Origin: Bradyrhizobium sp. Ce-3
GTDB taxonomy: Bacteria; Pseudomonadota; Alphaproteobacteria; Rhizobiales; Xanthobacteraceae
Length of the DNA: 64,000 nucleotides
Direction of reading: 5' to 3'
Assembly (NCBI RefSeq): GCF_022835695.1
Contig: NZ_BQUV01000001.1
Location: 496,001 to 560,000, forward strand
The notes under the pieces were generated by a model. That model saw only the letters and a program-made list of their open reading frames with translations. It had not been told where the DNA came from and ran no database searches. Below are positions 35,451 to 44,415 of the stretch, piece after piece (position 1 is the stretch's first letter; each line of letters begins with the position of its first letter). The translations under genes were made by a program, and so were the position numbers.

Positions 35451-36455
35451 CTAGGATCTCTCGATCTCGGCGCGCGACGACAATTGCTGTGACAAGGCGT
35501 CGGCGATGCCGCCGAGGCGTGTCGTGGTGTAGGCAAATGCGGTGAGGCTGAACCCGGCCACGATTGCTCCGGCGCGCCGCGCGGCGTCGAACTTGCCGCG
35601 CATCGCCGCACCGAGCTCGCTCGCCACGGCGCGTGGCAACACTTCGCGAACGTAGCGTTGCTCCGATTTGAGCCCGTCGCCGGCCCCCGCCAGATTCCGC
35701 AACACGGCCTTGGCGGTGCCCTCGATCAGGCAGCGCTGCACGAAGTACGTCCAGGTGGCGCGCTGCGGCGGCACGACGTGGTGCACCCGCGCGCGCCGTC
35801 GATAGGCCCAGTAGCCGCCGGGATAGAGGCGCGCCGCCCGGATGCAGAGCTCGGTCTCTTCGCAACTCTCGGCCTTGCCGCCGAACCGCGCCCGGCCGCT
35901 GACAGAAAATCCGAGCTTGCGGCGTCCGAGATCCGATGTGAAGCCGCCGGCAGCGCGCAACACGTCGGCCCGCACCGACATGTTGGCGCCGATCGGATTG
36001 CGGATGCGGCCGTCCTCCACATGCATGCCGGCATAGGTGCAGCCGACGACCCAGCCGAACTCGGCGGGAAACCAGGAAGGCGGCGGTGCTTGCCACAGTG
36101 GCAGCACCGGTCCCCCCGCCCCCAGCACCGCTGGATCCTGGTAGGCCTCCAGCAGATCCTCAAGCCAGCACGGCTCGGCGGCGGCATCGTCATCCAGGAA
36201 TGCGATGACCGATCCCGTGGCATGCTCCGCTCCCGTCATCCGTCCACCGGACAGACCGGGTTGCCCGCTGTTGGAGAGGACGGTGACGCCGCCGATCTCC
36301 TGCGCGGCGCGCGCGCGCAGGGCTTCGTTGTTGTCGATCACCAGGATGATTTCCCTGGCGGCCCGGGTCTGGGCGCGGACCGATGCGACTGCGCGCTGCA
36401 GCACCTCCCAGCGGTCCAGCGTGTGCGCGCAAATCACAACAGATGCATCGATCAT
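35451..36455 (-). CDS. family 2 glycosyltransferase
   Basis: Protein of 334 residues. The GT-A fold starts VVICAHTLDRWEVLQRAVAS, with the nucleotide-binding FLDDDAAAEPCWLE motif (DDD, about residues 91-93) and a catalytic-loop acid in CEETELCIRA. A C-terminal region of about 100 residues has weakly hydrophobic stretches that may associate with membrane. Its gene overlaps the GH5 gene by four bases (ATGA), so the two are coupled. It would add one sugar to a lipid-linked repeat unit; donor and acceptor cannot be read. Confidence 0.88.
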   Translation of the reverse strand: MIDASVVICAHTLDRWEVLQRAVASVRAQTRAAREIILVIDNNEALRARAAQEIGGVTVLSNSGQPGLSGGRMTGAEHATGSVIAFLDDDAAAEPCWLEDLLEAYQDPAVLGAGGPVLPLWQAPPPSWFPAEFGWVVGCTYAGMHVEDGRIRNPIGANMSVRADVLRAAGGFTSDLGRRKLGFSVSGRARFGGKAESCEETELCIRAARLYPGGYWAYRRRARVHHVVPPQRATWTYFVQRCLIEGTAKAVLRNLAGAGDGLKSEQRYVREVLPRAVASELGAAMRGKFDAARRAGAIVAGFSLTAFAYTTTRLGGIADALSQQLSSRAEIERS

Positions 36456-37711
36456 GGCGTTCTCCGTCCGCTGTCCAAAGCCTGGCTCGCCTCGCGAGCC
36501 TGCTTCGCTCGTGCCGCCGCCGCCTTGAAGACGTTCCAGATCGCGCTTCCATCGTTGCGGATATCGAACTGATCGTGCTCATCGACAGGAAAGCGGCCGC
36601 TGTCCTGACGCGACACCAGGCGCCAGACCATCCAGCCGGCGCAATTGGGGTCGCGCTCAAGCCTGTCGAGCCACATGGCGTAGGCCGCAGCCGAGTCCGC
36701 ATTGGAGCGCGCGTAACCGAACTCCTCGAGCAGCACCGGCTTGTTGGCGCGGGCCGCGATCTGGCAGAACTCGGTGATGCTGTCGCCGAACTGCTGGACC
36801 GTCAGCTTGTAGTAGAGCGGGTAACCGTGCCAGGTCCCGAAATCGAGCGTCGAGATCGAAAGATCCGACAGTTTGTCGGACACGTTGGCATGCCCTGAAC
36901 TGACGAGATGATTGGGGTCGAGGAACTTGACGTAGGCGGACATCTCGGTGGTCCAGGCCAATCGCAAGCTCTCCGGACTGGCATTGCCCTCGTTCATCAA
37001 TTCCCAGGCCATGATGGTCGGGTCGTCGCGGTAGACAATTCCGGTGAGCGAATTGGGACGCTGCACAACGTGGCGAACCCAGTTCATGTAGTCGCGCCGC
37101 GTGCGCCGGTCGCGAAAGAAGAAACCGGACTTGTCCTCGCTGCCATACCAGGCCCGCATCTGCTGCGCGCCGCCGGTGTAGGCCCAGAAGTCCAGGAAGG
37201 CGATGATCAGCTTCAGGTGCCGCTTGCTCGCTTCCGCGATCAGGAAATCAACCTTCTGCATCCCGTTGGCGCCGTCGTTGAACGACATCCCGCCTTCGCG
37301 ATCGTCCCAATAGATCAGATAGGCCCCCTTGACGCCGAGATCGCTCGCGTCGGCCTGCGCCCGCCACTCCCAGATCGTCGCCATGCTCCCGTCAAGCGAT
37401 CCGATGACGGGCTGAAGGAATGTGCGGACCACGTTGGCGCCCATCGCCACCGCGTCATCGAGCACGCGGGTGACCTCTTGCTGCGATCCGAAGGTGAGAT
37501 AATGGTTGTTCACGCCGGTCACGAAGAACGGCCTTCCGTCGGCCGTGAAACGCGTTCCCTGAGCCTTGATGAAGGCCGTTGACGATGGTCCGTCCGCTGC
37601 TGGACGATCCGCTGCGTTCACCGCTGCCGGAGCCGAGAGCAACGCATACAGCAGGACGCGCAGTCCGATCTTGCGCAGCCCGCTTTTCGCGCCTTTCCAG
37701 TCGACATTCAT
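36452..37711 (-). CDS. secreted GH5-like (cellulase/mannanase family) glycoside hydrolase
   Basis: Protein of 419 residues with a Sec signal peptide (about 1-34, cleavage near VNAAD). The (beta/alpha)8 GH5-type domain shows TGVNNHYLTF, VVRTFLQP, the acid/base WELMNEGN (Glu241) and the nucleophile LLEEFGY (Glu330). A TGGAGGA site precedes the ATG. It is periplasmic or secreted and lies inside a polysaccharide cluster, as glycanases that trim or release the polymer often do. The first gene of a GH5-GT2-galE unit; the 34-bp element at 37743-37776 is its likely control site. Confidence 0.88.
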   Translation of the reverse strand: MNVDWKGAKSGLRKIGLRVLLYALLSAPAAVNAADRPAADGPSSTAFIKAQGTRFTADGRPFFVTGVNNHYLTFGSQQEVTRVLDDAVAMGANVVRTFLQPVIGSLDGSMATIWEWRAQADASDLGVKGAYLIYWDDREGGMSFNDGANGMQKVDFLIAEASKRHLKLIIAFLDFWAYTGGAQQMRAWYGSEDKSGFFFRDRRTRRDYMNWVRHVVQRPNSLTGIVYRDDPTIMAWELMNEGNASPESLRLAWTTEMSAYVKFLDPNHLVSSGHANVSDKLSDLSISTLDFGTWHGYPLYYKLTVQQFGDSITEFCQIAARANKPVLLEEFGYARSNADSAAAYAMWLDRLERDPNCAGWMVWRLVSRQDSGRFPVDEHDQFDIRNDGSAIWNVFKAAAARAKQAREASQALDSGRRTP

Positions 37712-37742
37712 TCCTCCACGTGACTATCGCGCCCAGGTGAAC

Positions 37743-37776
37743 GCAACGTCCCCGAAGGATTACTCCCTTCGGCATC
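37743..37776 (-). promoter_or_regulatory. 34-bp conserved upstream element, copy A (GH5)
   Basis: This element matches the one at 40347-40380 at 29 of 34 positions. Its core on the minus strand includes GTAATCCTTCGG and GACGTTGC. It ends 32 bases before the GH5 start codon, exactly the distance of the other copy from its own start codon. It is probably a promoter or operator shared by the two minus-strand genes. In this copy CCGAAGG and CCTTCGG also form an inverted repeat. Confidence 0.6.
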
Positions 37777-37881
37777 GTGCTCCGACCGGTTGTTTTCACT
37801 ACAGTATCGGCTGGGCAAGGCGATCGACGGGCTCCGCGTCAAACATGGCAAGCTGAGATGCAGCAGTATGGATAATGCGCC

Positions 37882-39093
37882 ATGACGAATACCGACGTTG
37901 TGGTGATCGGCGCAGGCCTGGCCGGCTCGACCACCGCCGCGATATTGGGGCGCGCGGGCATCCCCACCACCCTGATCGATCCTCATCCGGTGTACCCGCC
38001 GGATCTGCGATGCGAAAAGCTGGATCGCGGGCAAATCGCGATCCTGCACAAGACCGGCCTCGACGGCGTTGCCCTGGCGGCGGCGACGTTCGACGGCGCG
38101 ATGCGTGACGGCAAGGCCTGGATCGCCCGTTTCGGACGCGTGATCGACAAGCGCCCGGGCGGACAGTACGGCATCCTGTACGACGACCTGGTCAACGTCA
38201 TGCGCAGCGCCGTCCCGCCTGACGTGTCGCATATCGTCGCCAAGGCAGTTCGTATCACCACCGGCGACACCCATCAGCAGGTCGCGCTGTCGAACGGCAC
38301 CACCGTCTCGGCGCGCCTTGTCGTGCTGGCCAACGGATTGAGTGTCGCACTGAGGGACCAGCTCGGCATCGAGCGCACGATTACGAGCCCTTGCCACTCG
38401 ATTACCGTCGCCTTCGACATCAAGCCTGGTTTCGGCAAGGCATTCGACTTCGCGGCCCTGACCTATTATCCGGAACGCACCAGCGACCGAATGGCCTATC
38501 TCACGCTGTTTCCGATCGGAACGTCGATGCGGGCGAACCTGATGGTCTATCGAACCATGGACGATCCATGGCTGCGGGAGATGCGCCACAATCCCGGGCC
38601 CGCCATGTTCGCGTTGATGCCGAGCTTGCGCCGGATCATCGGGGACGTCGAGGTGGTCGGGCCGGTCAAGATCCGCCCCGCCGACCTCTATGTCAGCCAG
38701 GGCCACCGCCAGGCCGGTATCGTCCTGGTCGGTGACGCGTTCGCAAGCTCCTGTCCTGCTGCCGGCAACGGTACCGGCAAGGTTTTCACCGACGTCGAAC
38801 GGCTGTGCAACGTCCATATTCCGAACTGGCTTGCAAGTCCCGGCATGGCCGCGGACAAGATCGAGCAGTTCTACGACGATCCGGTCAAGCGCGAATACGA
38901 CGAAATCTCCAAGTCGTGGGCCTACCGGTTGCGGTCGATGTCCATCGAGGAAGGCCTTGGCTGGAGCATCCAGCGCAGGCTGCGCTTCCTGATCGGCAGC
39001 GCGATCTCCGCAGCTTGCAAGATCGGCGTGCTCTCCGACGGAAATCAGTTCGTGCCTGACGGATGGACGCAGCGTCTGCGCGACCGCACCTAG
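37882..39093 (+). CDS. FAD-dependent oxidoreductase (monooxygenase/halogenase-like fold)
   Basis: Protein of 403 residues. It has an N-terminal FAD-binding loop VVVIGAGLAGSTTAAIL, a downstream VVLANGLS segment and the second flavin motif VLVGDAFASSCPAAGNG (a GD motif with DAFAS), as in PHBH-fold monooxygenases, halogenases and geranylgeranyl reductases. No signal peptide. It is divergent from the GH5 gene and converges on the CelD-like gene. Its role in polysaccharide assembly is unclear: it could oxidise a sugar, lipid or acyl substituent. I do not recognise a specific family. Confidence 0.8.
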   Translation: MTNTDVVVIGAGLAGSTTAAILGRAGIPTTLIDPHPVYPPDLRCEKLDRGQIAILHKTGLDGVALAAATFDGAMRDGKAWIARFGRVIDKRPGGQYGILYDDLVNVMRSAVPPDVSHIVAKAVRITTGDTHQQVALSNGTTVSARLVVLANGLSVALRDQLGIERTITSPCHSITVAFDIKPGFGKAFDFAALTYYPERTSDRMAYLTLFPIGTSMRANLMVYRTMDDPWLREMRHNPGPAMFALMPSLRRIIGDVEVVGPVKIRPADLYVSQGHRQAGIVLVGDAFASSCPAAGNGTGKVFTDVERLCNVHIPNWLASPGMAADKIEQFYDDPVKREYDEISKSWAYRLRSMSIEEGLGWSIQRRLRFLIGSAISAACKIGVLSDGNQFVPDGWTQRLRDRT

Positions 39094-39169
39094 GCAGTTG
39101 CGGCAACCGGCGCGACGACGCGGTCGACATGCGCTGCAGCGAGGACAGGCGCGACGGCCGGCAACGCCT

Positions 39170-40315
39170 CTAGGTGCCCTTCCGGGGACGCCGGACCGCA
39201 TGCCAGATCCGGCCACGCACGTGGCGGAATTTCTGATAGCCTTGGTGCTCCGCGACCTTCATCGCGAAAGCAAGCGGATTGCGCGCGCGCACGTCGATCA
39301 GCGTGTCGACCATGGTTCGTCGGCCGGTCCACAACTGCGACATGATTCCGTCCGCCGACGAGCACGAGTCGATGGTGTCGACCTGACCGGACTCGAGCAG
39401 TTCTTCCGTGATCTTGCTGATCAGCAACGCCCCCGGTGAAAAGCCGGCGAACGCCGCATCGAATGCGGTCTTCCATGTGTAGGCCCGGCGGCCGCTGAAA
39501 ATCAGCACCTGCGCCGCGATCGCAACCCCATCGACGTGCAGCAGAGCGACCGAGGCCAGATCGAGCGCGGCGAAGTCTCCGATCAGTTGGCGGGCGAACC
39601 GTGCATCGCCGGCGTTGCAAAGCAGCGCCGTTCCCTGCTTGCCCTTCCAGCTCGCCGCCTCGAGCGCGAGGAAGGTTTCGAACGCCGCTCGGGTTTCGGC
39701 GGGCGTCCGGCCGTTCACAATCTCGACCCGCCCCGTCGCGGACAGCCGATTCCAGTCCTGGCGCAGCTTCTTGCGGGTCGATCCTGATTTCTTGATGCCT
39801 GCACCGGAATCCACGAACGCGCGTTCGACGCGAACCAGCTCCCGGTATTGCCCCCTGCCCTCGAGCTGCCGCAGCATCGCCGGATAGACCACCGGATCAG
39901 CTTCAAACGACTGCAACCTGATGACCTTGGGCAGGCGGGGGTCGCGCCTGATCAGCTCGAAGAATGCCGCCACCACCTCGTCGGTACGAGCGCGGTCGAC
40001 CACGGCATTCGAGGTGAACGCGTAGTTGTACGGGATCGCTTCCAGGAACGCGGGCGAGGCCAGCAGATTGCGCCCTTCGCGCAGCGCCCAGAAGCCAACT
40101 GGGCAGTGAGGCTCCACCGCCTCGTCCCAAGCAATCAGGACGTGGATCTTGGCGAACCCGGTTTCGGCGGCCGCAAGCAGCGCCGCAGGATGCATGAATG
40201 CATTGCCTTCGGCGTGCGTGACGAGCTCGTCCCAGGGCCCGCAGAGTTCGGCACTCGGTACGTAGCTACACGCTGAAATCAGCCCATTCTCGGCCTGTTG
40301 CCAGCTCACATTCAT
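39170..40315 (-). CDS. CelD/BcsL-like GNAT (FemAB-fold) acyltransferase
   Basis: Protein of 381 residues with the tandem-GNAT architecture of the CelD/FemAB group. The C-terminal half contains SGSTRKKLRQDWNRL and the typical LAASWKGKQGTAL-like stretch (ALEAASWKGKQGTALL), then GVAIAAQVLIFSGRRAYTWKTAFD and FSPGALLISKI. Such proteins transfer acyl or aminoacyl groups and recur in cellulose and EPS clusters. The ATG at 40315 is preceded at 32 bases by the same 34-bp element as GH5. It is monocistronic as far as visible. Donor and acceptor are unknown. Confidence 0.82.
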   Translation of the reverse strand: MNVSWQQAENGLISACSYVPSAELCGPWDELVTHAEGNAFMHPAALLAAAETGFAKIHVLIAWDEAVEPHCPVGFWALREGRNLLASPAFLEAIPYNYAFTSNAVVDRARTDEVVAAFFELIRRDPRLPKVIRLQSFEADPVVYPAMLRQLEGRGQYRELVRVERAFVDSGAGIKKSGSTRKKLRQDWNRLSATGRVEIVNGRTPAETRAAFETFLALEAASWKGKQGTALLCNAGDARFARQLIGDFAALDLASVALLHVDGVAIAAQVLIFSGRRAYTWKTAFDAAFAGFSPGALLISKITEELLESGQVDTIDSCSSADGIMSQLWTGRRTMVDTLIDVRARNPLAFAMKVAEHQGYQKFRHVRGRIWHAVRRPRKGT

Positions 40316-40346
40316 GCGTCCAAATGACGCTCCGGACCTGAGAAGC

Positions 40347-40380
40347 GCAACGTCACCGAAGGATTACCCCGTCTGGCATC
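40347..40380 (-). promoter_or_regulatory. 34-bp conserved upstream element, copy B (CelD-like gene)
   Basis: Second copy of the element at 37743-37776, again ending 32 bases upstream of a minus-strand start codon. GTAATCCTTCGG and GACGTTGC are fully retained. Surrounding sequence is not conserved, which argues for selection on the element itself rather than a recent duplication of the whole region. Confidence 0.6.
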
Positions 40381-40523
40381 ACACATCGGGGCGCTGTTTG
40401 GGCATAATTTGCTGCGGGTCGCCCGGGCGCGGCCCGTAGCTTCGGACAGCGCTGCATGCTGCTGTCCCGCATCGGCGGGTCCCGCGGTCACGGCAGGCGA
40501 AGAACTGAATGGACCGGGTGTGA

Positions 40524-42077
40524 ATGCACGTCTGCCTGCATCTTGATCCATCGCGCCTGCTGCGCTGGCACCTATGGCTGGCGGAGGCGATTGCCGACGA
40601 TCCAGCCAACGAGGTTTCGTGCAGCTTCGGATCCGAACGCCATCCCCTGCCGCTGATTTGCCGCTCGCTGCTCGAGCTGGAGCGGCTGGTCTACCGCGTT
40701 GGCGGCGATGGCGCCACGGACGCCATGCCCGCAGCCTTGCGCGCGCTCGCACGCTCGACCACCGCACCGGATATCCTGATCAATCTCAGCGGCGGAGAAC
40801 CCGCGCCCCCCGCGCGGCGTGTGCTGACACCCGTCTTCAACGGCGTCGGCGGCGAAGTCGGCGTGCTGGAAGCGCTGGCGAACGATGCGGACCTGCTCGT
40901 CGAACTGCACGATACGGCATCCGCCTCGGGGCCGTGGACGGCACGGCCCGCCAGCGCAGACCGCGATGTGCTGGCGGTGACCCTTGATGGCACGCTCTCA
41001 TGCGCCGTCCTGCTGATCCTCAAGGCCTTGCGCGAGGACAGACGGCCGGCAGCAGCCGATCCCGCCCGTCCGGGAATGGTCGCGCCTCCGGCCCCCCCGG
41101 CTTCGGCCCTTGCGTGGGCAAGTGGCAGGGTGGCATCGAAAGCCATGAGTCTCGTGAATATCGTTGCACGAGGCGGCAAGATGTGGGGCGTCGGCTGGCG
41201 CCGTGACGAAGGAACGGGCCTGCTCGACAAGGGCAAGGCCGTTTTCGAGGTGCTCGCCGCCGATGCCGACAGTTATCTCGCCGACCCGTTTCCGTTCAGG
41301 CACCAGGGGCACGATTTCATCTTCGTCGAGCAATATTCCTACAAGAAAGGGCGAGGATGCATTGCGGTCGCGGAGGTGCACCGCGACGGAACGGTGAGCG
41401 GGCCGCGGATCGTCGTGGAAGAGCCGCATCATCTGTCCTATCCGTTCGTCTTTGAGCGGGATGGACAGATCTGGATGATCCCTGAATCCGGGGCGGCGCG
41501 GAATGTCAGCCTCTATCGGGCAGTCGAATTCCCCTACCGGTGGGCCCGGGAAGCGTCCCTGATCGATCACGTCGAGGTCTACGACTGCACGCCGCTGTTT
41601 CGCGGCGGCCACTACTGGTTTTTCGTCAGCCCCAGACGATGGAAATCGACGTCGTGGGACGTCCTCAACGTCTACGGTGCCGAGAGCCTGACCGGGCCCT
41701 GGGTACCGCATGCCGCAAACCCGATCCTGATCGACGCCTCGCTCAGCCGCCCGGCCGGCGCCTTCATGGAGCACCGCGGGCAGATTCTGCGTCCGGTCCA
41801 GAATTGCCTGCGCGGCTATGGCGACGCGGTGACGCTGTGCCGGATCGATGCGCTCCGGCTGTCGGCGTTCGCTCAGACCCCGACCGGTGTCATTCGTGTC
41901 GAGGGCTTCGGCTGCCACACCTACAACCGGAGGTCCGGCGTCGAGGTGATCGACATGTTCGGCCGCGTCAGACAATTGCGCGAGGTCACGGCGTCTCACG
42001 AGCCACTGTCGGCCGAGGTGCCGGCCGCCGCCGACCGGCGCCTTGGCGTGTCTTCGATGCCGGCCGACTTCGCGTGA
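40524..42077 (+). CDS. GINT1-N/formyltransferase-like protein with beta-propeller domain
   Basis: Protein of 517 residues. Residues 1-170 have a Rossmann-like pattern with DILINLSGG, reminiscent of formyltransferase-type proteins. From about residue 215 the pattern changes to a five-bladed propeller-like region with the repeated aromatic signatures MWGVGWRR, YLADPFPFRHQGHDFIFVEQ, YPFVFERDGQIWMIPES, VEVYDCTPLFRGGHYWFFV and FMEHRGQILRPVQNC. This resembles the N-terminal domain of glucosamine inositolphosphorylceramide transferases and GH43-like folds. It is cytoplasmic (no signal). It may bind or modify a saccharide intermediate. I can name the fold type with moderate confidence but not the reaction. 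Confidence 0.7.
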   Translation: MHVCLHLDPSRLLRWHLWLAEAIADDPANEVSCSFGSERHPLPLICRSLLELERLVYRVGGDGATDAMPAALRALARSTTAPDILINLSGGEPAPPARRVLTPVFNGVGGEVGVLEALANDADLLVELHDTASASGPWTARPASADRDVLAVTLDGTLSCAVLLILKALREDRRPAAADPARPGMVAPPAPPASALAWASGRVASKAMSLVNIVARGGKMWGVGWRRDEGTGLLDKGKAVFEVLAADADSYLADPFPFRHQGHDFIFVEQYSYKKGRGCIAVAEVHRDGTVSGPRIVVEEPHHLSYPFVFERDGQIWMIPESGAARNVSLYRAVEFPYRWAREASLIDHVEVYDCTPLFRGGHYWFFVSPRRWKSTSWDVLNVYGAESLTGPWVPHAANPILIDASLSRPAGAFMEHRGQILRPVQNCLRGYGDAVTLCRIDALRLSAFAQTPTGVIRVEGFGCHTYNRRSGVEVIDMFGRVRQLREVTASHEPLSAEVPAAADRRLGVSSMPADFA

Positions 42078-42324
42078 GCGCGGCGCCAGGATGACATTTA
42101 TTTGCTGACGGCGTCGGTGATGCAGAACCATTTCTGCGTGGCAGCAAATGAATAACTACAAAGAGCTAACCATCTATCGTGCTTCCACTGTGCAGCCGCA
42201 TCAGCGATCCTTCCAGAGCTTCAGTCTAGCTGGAAAAGGGCTGCCAGGAGAGAGTTTCGCGTATTTATCTCCCGATCTCTTTTTAGTTGCGTCGTCATTT
42301 TATTACGTACGGGAGGTGCGCATT

Positions 42325-43581
42325 ATGGGCCGATCAAGCACAACCGTGGATGTGGCCGTCATAGGCGCCGGCCCCTACGGCTTGTCGCTGGCCGCGCATT
42401 TGCGTGCACGCGGTGTCGAGCACCGGATCTTCGGTGAGCCCATGGGGCCATGGAAGCACAACATGCCCCGCGGCATGCTGTTGAAATCCTATCCCTGGGC
42501 GACATGCCTTTCCGATCCCGAAGCGGAATTCACGGTGAAGTCGTTCTGCACCGAACGCGCCCTGCCGTATCACGACTGGCTGACTCCGCTGACGCTCGAG
42601 CGGTTCATCGAGTACGCCGAAGCCTTCCGGATGCGATACGTGCCGACTGTGGAGAGCAAGGCTCTCACCATGCTGGAGGCCGCCGGCGACGGCTTGCGTG
42701 CCAGTTTTGAAGACGGCGAGACGGTGAACGCGCGGCGCGTCGTGGTGGCAGTCGGCCTGCAGCCCTTCAAGCATCTGCCCCAGGACATCGCCGACCTGCC
42801 CGCTGAGCTGTGCTCGCATAGCAGCGCGTATGGCTCACTCGAACCATTGGACGGCAAGGACGTCACCGTGGTCGGATCCGGCTCGTCCGCGACGGACCTG
42901 GCCGCGCTGCTGCGTGAGCGGGGAATCTCGGTTTCACTCGTTGCGCGCGCCCAGCAATTGCGCTTCGCCAACCGGCCTCGCAACCGCTCCACCTTCTCCC
43001 GCCTGGTCGCGCCGTTGAGCGGCATCGGCCCGGGCTGGACCCTGACGGCCTGCGCGAAGTATCCCGAGCTGGTCCGGCTGCTGTCTGAGGAGCAGCGGCT
43101 CCGGCTCGCCAATCCCAAGGCACTGGGCCCGTTGGGCGGCGCCTTCGTGAAGGACCGCGTTATCGGAAAGGTGCCGACATGGCTCGGCACCTCCCTGCAA
43201 GGCATCGGAATCCGCAACGGCAGCGTCGTGCTCGATCTGGTCAACGCCGGCGGAGCGCGGCAGTCGCGGCAGACCGACCATGTGATCTTCGCGACCGGAT
43301 ACAAGACCGATCTGAGCCGGTTGAGTTTCCTGAACCAAACGCTGCTTCGCCAGATCCGCCTGGTCGAGGGCGCGCCGCAGCTTTCATCACATTACGAGAC
43401 CTCGGTACCGGGCTTGCATTTTATCGGTCCCGCCGCGGCAAACAGCTTCGGCCCGGTGTGTCGGTTCGTCTACGGGACCTATCATCCTGCGCGGGCTCTT
43501 GCCCAATACTTATCAAGCATTCTTGTAACCTCGCGACCTGCGCTCCAGGTCCGGCCATTTGATCGCACGGTGTCGCCATGA
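42325..43581 (+). CDS. flavin-containing monooxygenase-like NAD(P)/FAD oxidoreductase
   Basis: Protein of 418 residues from the ATG at 42325, eight bases after GGGAGG; a longer in-frame start at 42148 would add 59 unconserved residues. Two dinucleotide loops are seen: VAVIGAGPYGLSLAAHL (FAD) and VTVVGSGSSATDLAALL (NADPH), with the FATGYK motif near residue 325. This is the layout of flavin monooxygenases, including lysine/ornithine hydroxylases. It overlaps the next GT2 gene by four bases and is the first gene of a seven-gene plus-strand run. It may oxidise an amino-acid or sugar substituent. Confidence 0.85.
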   Translation: MGRSSTTVDVAVIGAGPYGLSLAAHLRARGVEHRIFGEPMGPWKHNMPRGMLLKSYPWATCLSDPEAEFTVKSFCTERALPYHDWLTPLTLERFIEYAEAFRMRYVPTVESKALTMLEAAGDGLRASFEDGETVNARRVVVAVGLQPFKHLPQDIADLPAELCSHSSAYGSLEPLDGKDVTVVGSGSSATDLAALLRERGISVSLVARAQQLRFANRPRNRSTFSRLVAPLSGIGPGWTLTACAKYPELVRLLSEEQRLRLANPKALGPLGGAFVKDRVIGKVPTWLGTSLQGIGIRNGSVVLDLVNAGGARQSRQTDHVIFATGYKTDLSRLSFLNQTLLRQIRLVEGAPQLSSHYETSVPGLHFIGPAAANSFGPVCRFVYGTYHPARALAQYLSSILVTSRPALQVRPFDRTVSP

Positions 43582-44369
43582 ACGCTCCCATTCACAACAA
43601 CCTCTCCCCCGTCAGTACCATCTCGGTGTCCGATACGATCAGTCTCGCATTGGGACGGTCGTTGATGATGCCGCGCGTGAGCTTCGTGGTCCCGACCCTC
43701 AATGAAGCCAAGAATCTTCCCTGGCTCCTGCCACGCATCCCGACATGGGCGCACGAAGTCATCATCGTGGATGGACGCTCGACGGACGACACGGTTGCGG
43801 TCGCGCGCGGCCTGCGCGCGGACGTGAAGGTCGTGATGGAGCCGCGCCGCGGCAAGGGCGCAGCGCTGCAGGCCGGTTTCCGCGCCGCCACCGGCGACAT
43901 CATCGTCATGATCGATGCCGATGGCTCGATGGTTCCGGAAGAAGCGATCGTCTTTGTCGGCGCGCTGATCGCCGGCGCGGATCTGGTCAAGGGCTCGCGC
44001 TTCCTGCAGGGTGCAGGAACCGACGACATGTCGACGTTCCGGATGCTGGGCAATTGGGGCCTCACCATGATGGTGCGAATGCTCTATGGCGGCTCGTTCT
44101 CCGATCTGTGCTACGGCTACATGGCGTTCTGGACCAAGCACGTTCCGACGCTCAATTGCGACTGCGACGGGTTCGAAATCGAAACCCTCATCAACGTGCG
44201 GGCGCTGAAGAACCAGCTCAACATCGTTGAGGTCGCGAGCTTCGAGGCGCCGCGCATCAGCGGCCTGAGTAATTTGCGCGCCATTCCGGACGGCTGGCGC
44301 GTCCTCAAGACGATCCTGCGCGAAAAGGTGCGCTCTCCGGCCTCCCTGGTCGCCTATGGCTATCCGTAG
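43578..44369 (+). CDS. family 2 glycosyltransferase (dolichol-phosphate mannosyltransferase-like)
   Basis: Protein of 263 residues. It has VSFVVPTLNEAKNLPWLLPR, VIIVDGRSTDDTVAVA and the metal-binding MIDADGSMVPEEA (DAD), followed by LVKGSRFLQGAG and SDLCYGYMAFW, as in dolichyl- or polyprenyl-phosphate sugar transferases. No C-terminal membrane helices are apparent. It could make a polyprenyl-phosphate sugar donor for the GT-C-like protein encoded three genes later, or add a sugar itself. The start overlaps the upstream stop. Confidence 0.88.
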   Translation: MNAPIHNNLSPVSTISVSDTISLALGRSLMMPRVSFVVPTLNEAKNLPWLLPRIPTWAHEVIIVDGRSTDDTVAVARGLRADVKVVMEPRRGKGAALQAGFRAATGDIIVMIDADGSMVPEEAIVFVGALIAGADLVKGSRFLQGAGTDDMSTFRMLGNWGLTMMVRMLYGGSFSDLCYGYMAFWTKHVPTLNCDCDGFEIETLINVRALKNQLNIVEVASFEAPRISGLSNLRAIPDGWRVLKTILREKVRSPASLVAYGYP

Positions 44370-44415
44370 GCCCTGCGAGCGGAACGCACATCCACGATGA
44401 CGGTAGGTAGGCCGA

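Noticed and set aside
42148-42324. A 59-residue N-terminal extension of the flavin monooxygenase-like protein
   Set aside because: The FAD loop begins right after the ATG at 42325, which has a good ribosome site; the upstream stretch is AT-rich leader without similarity to the family.
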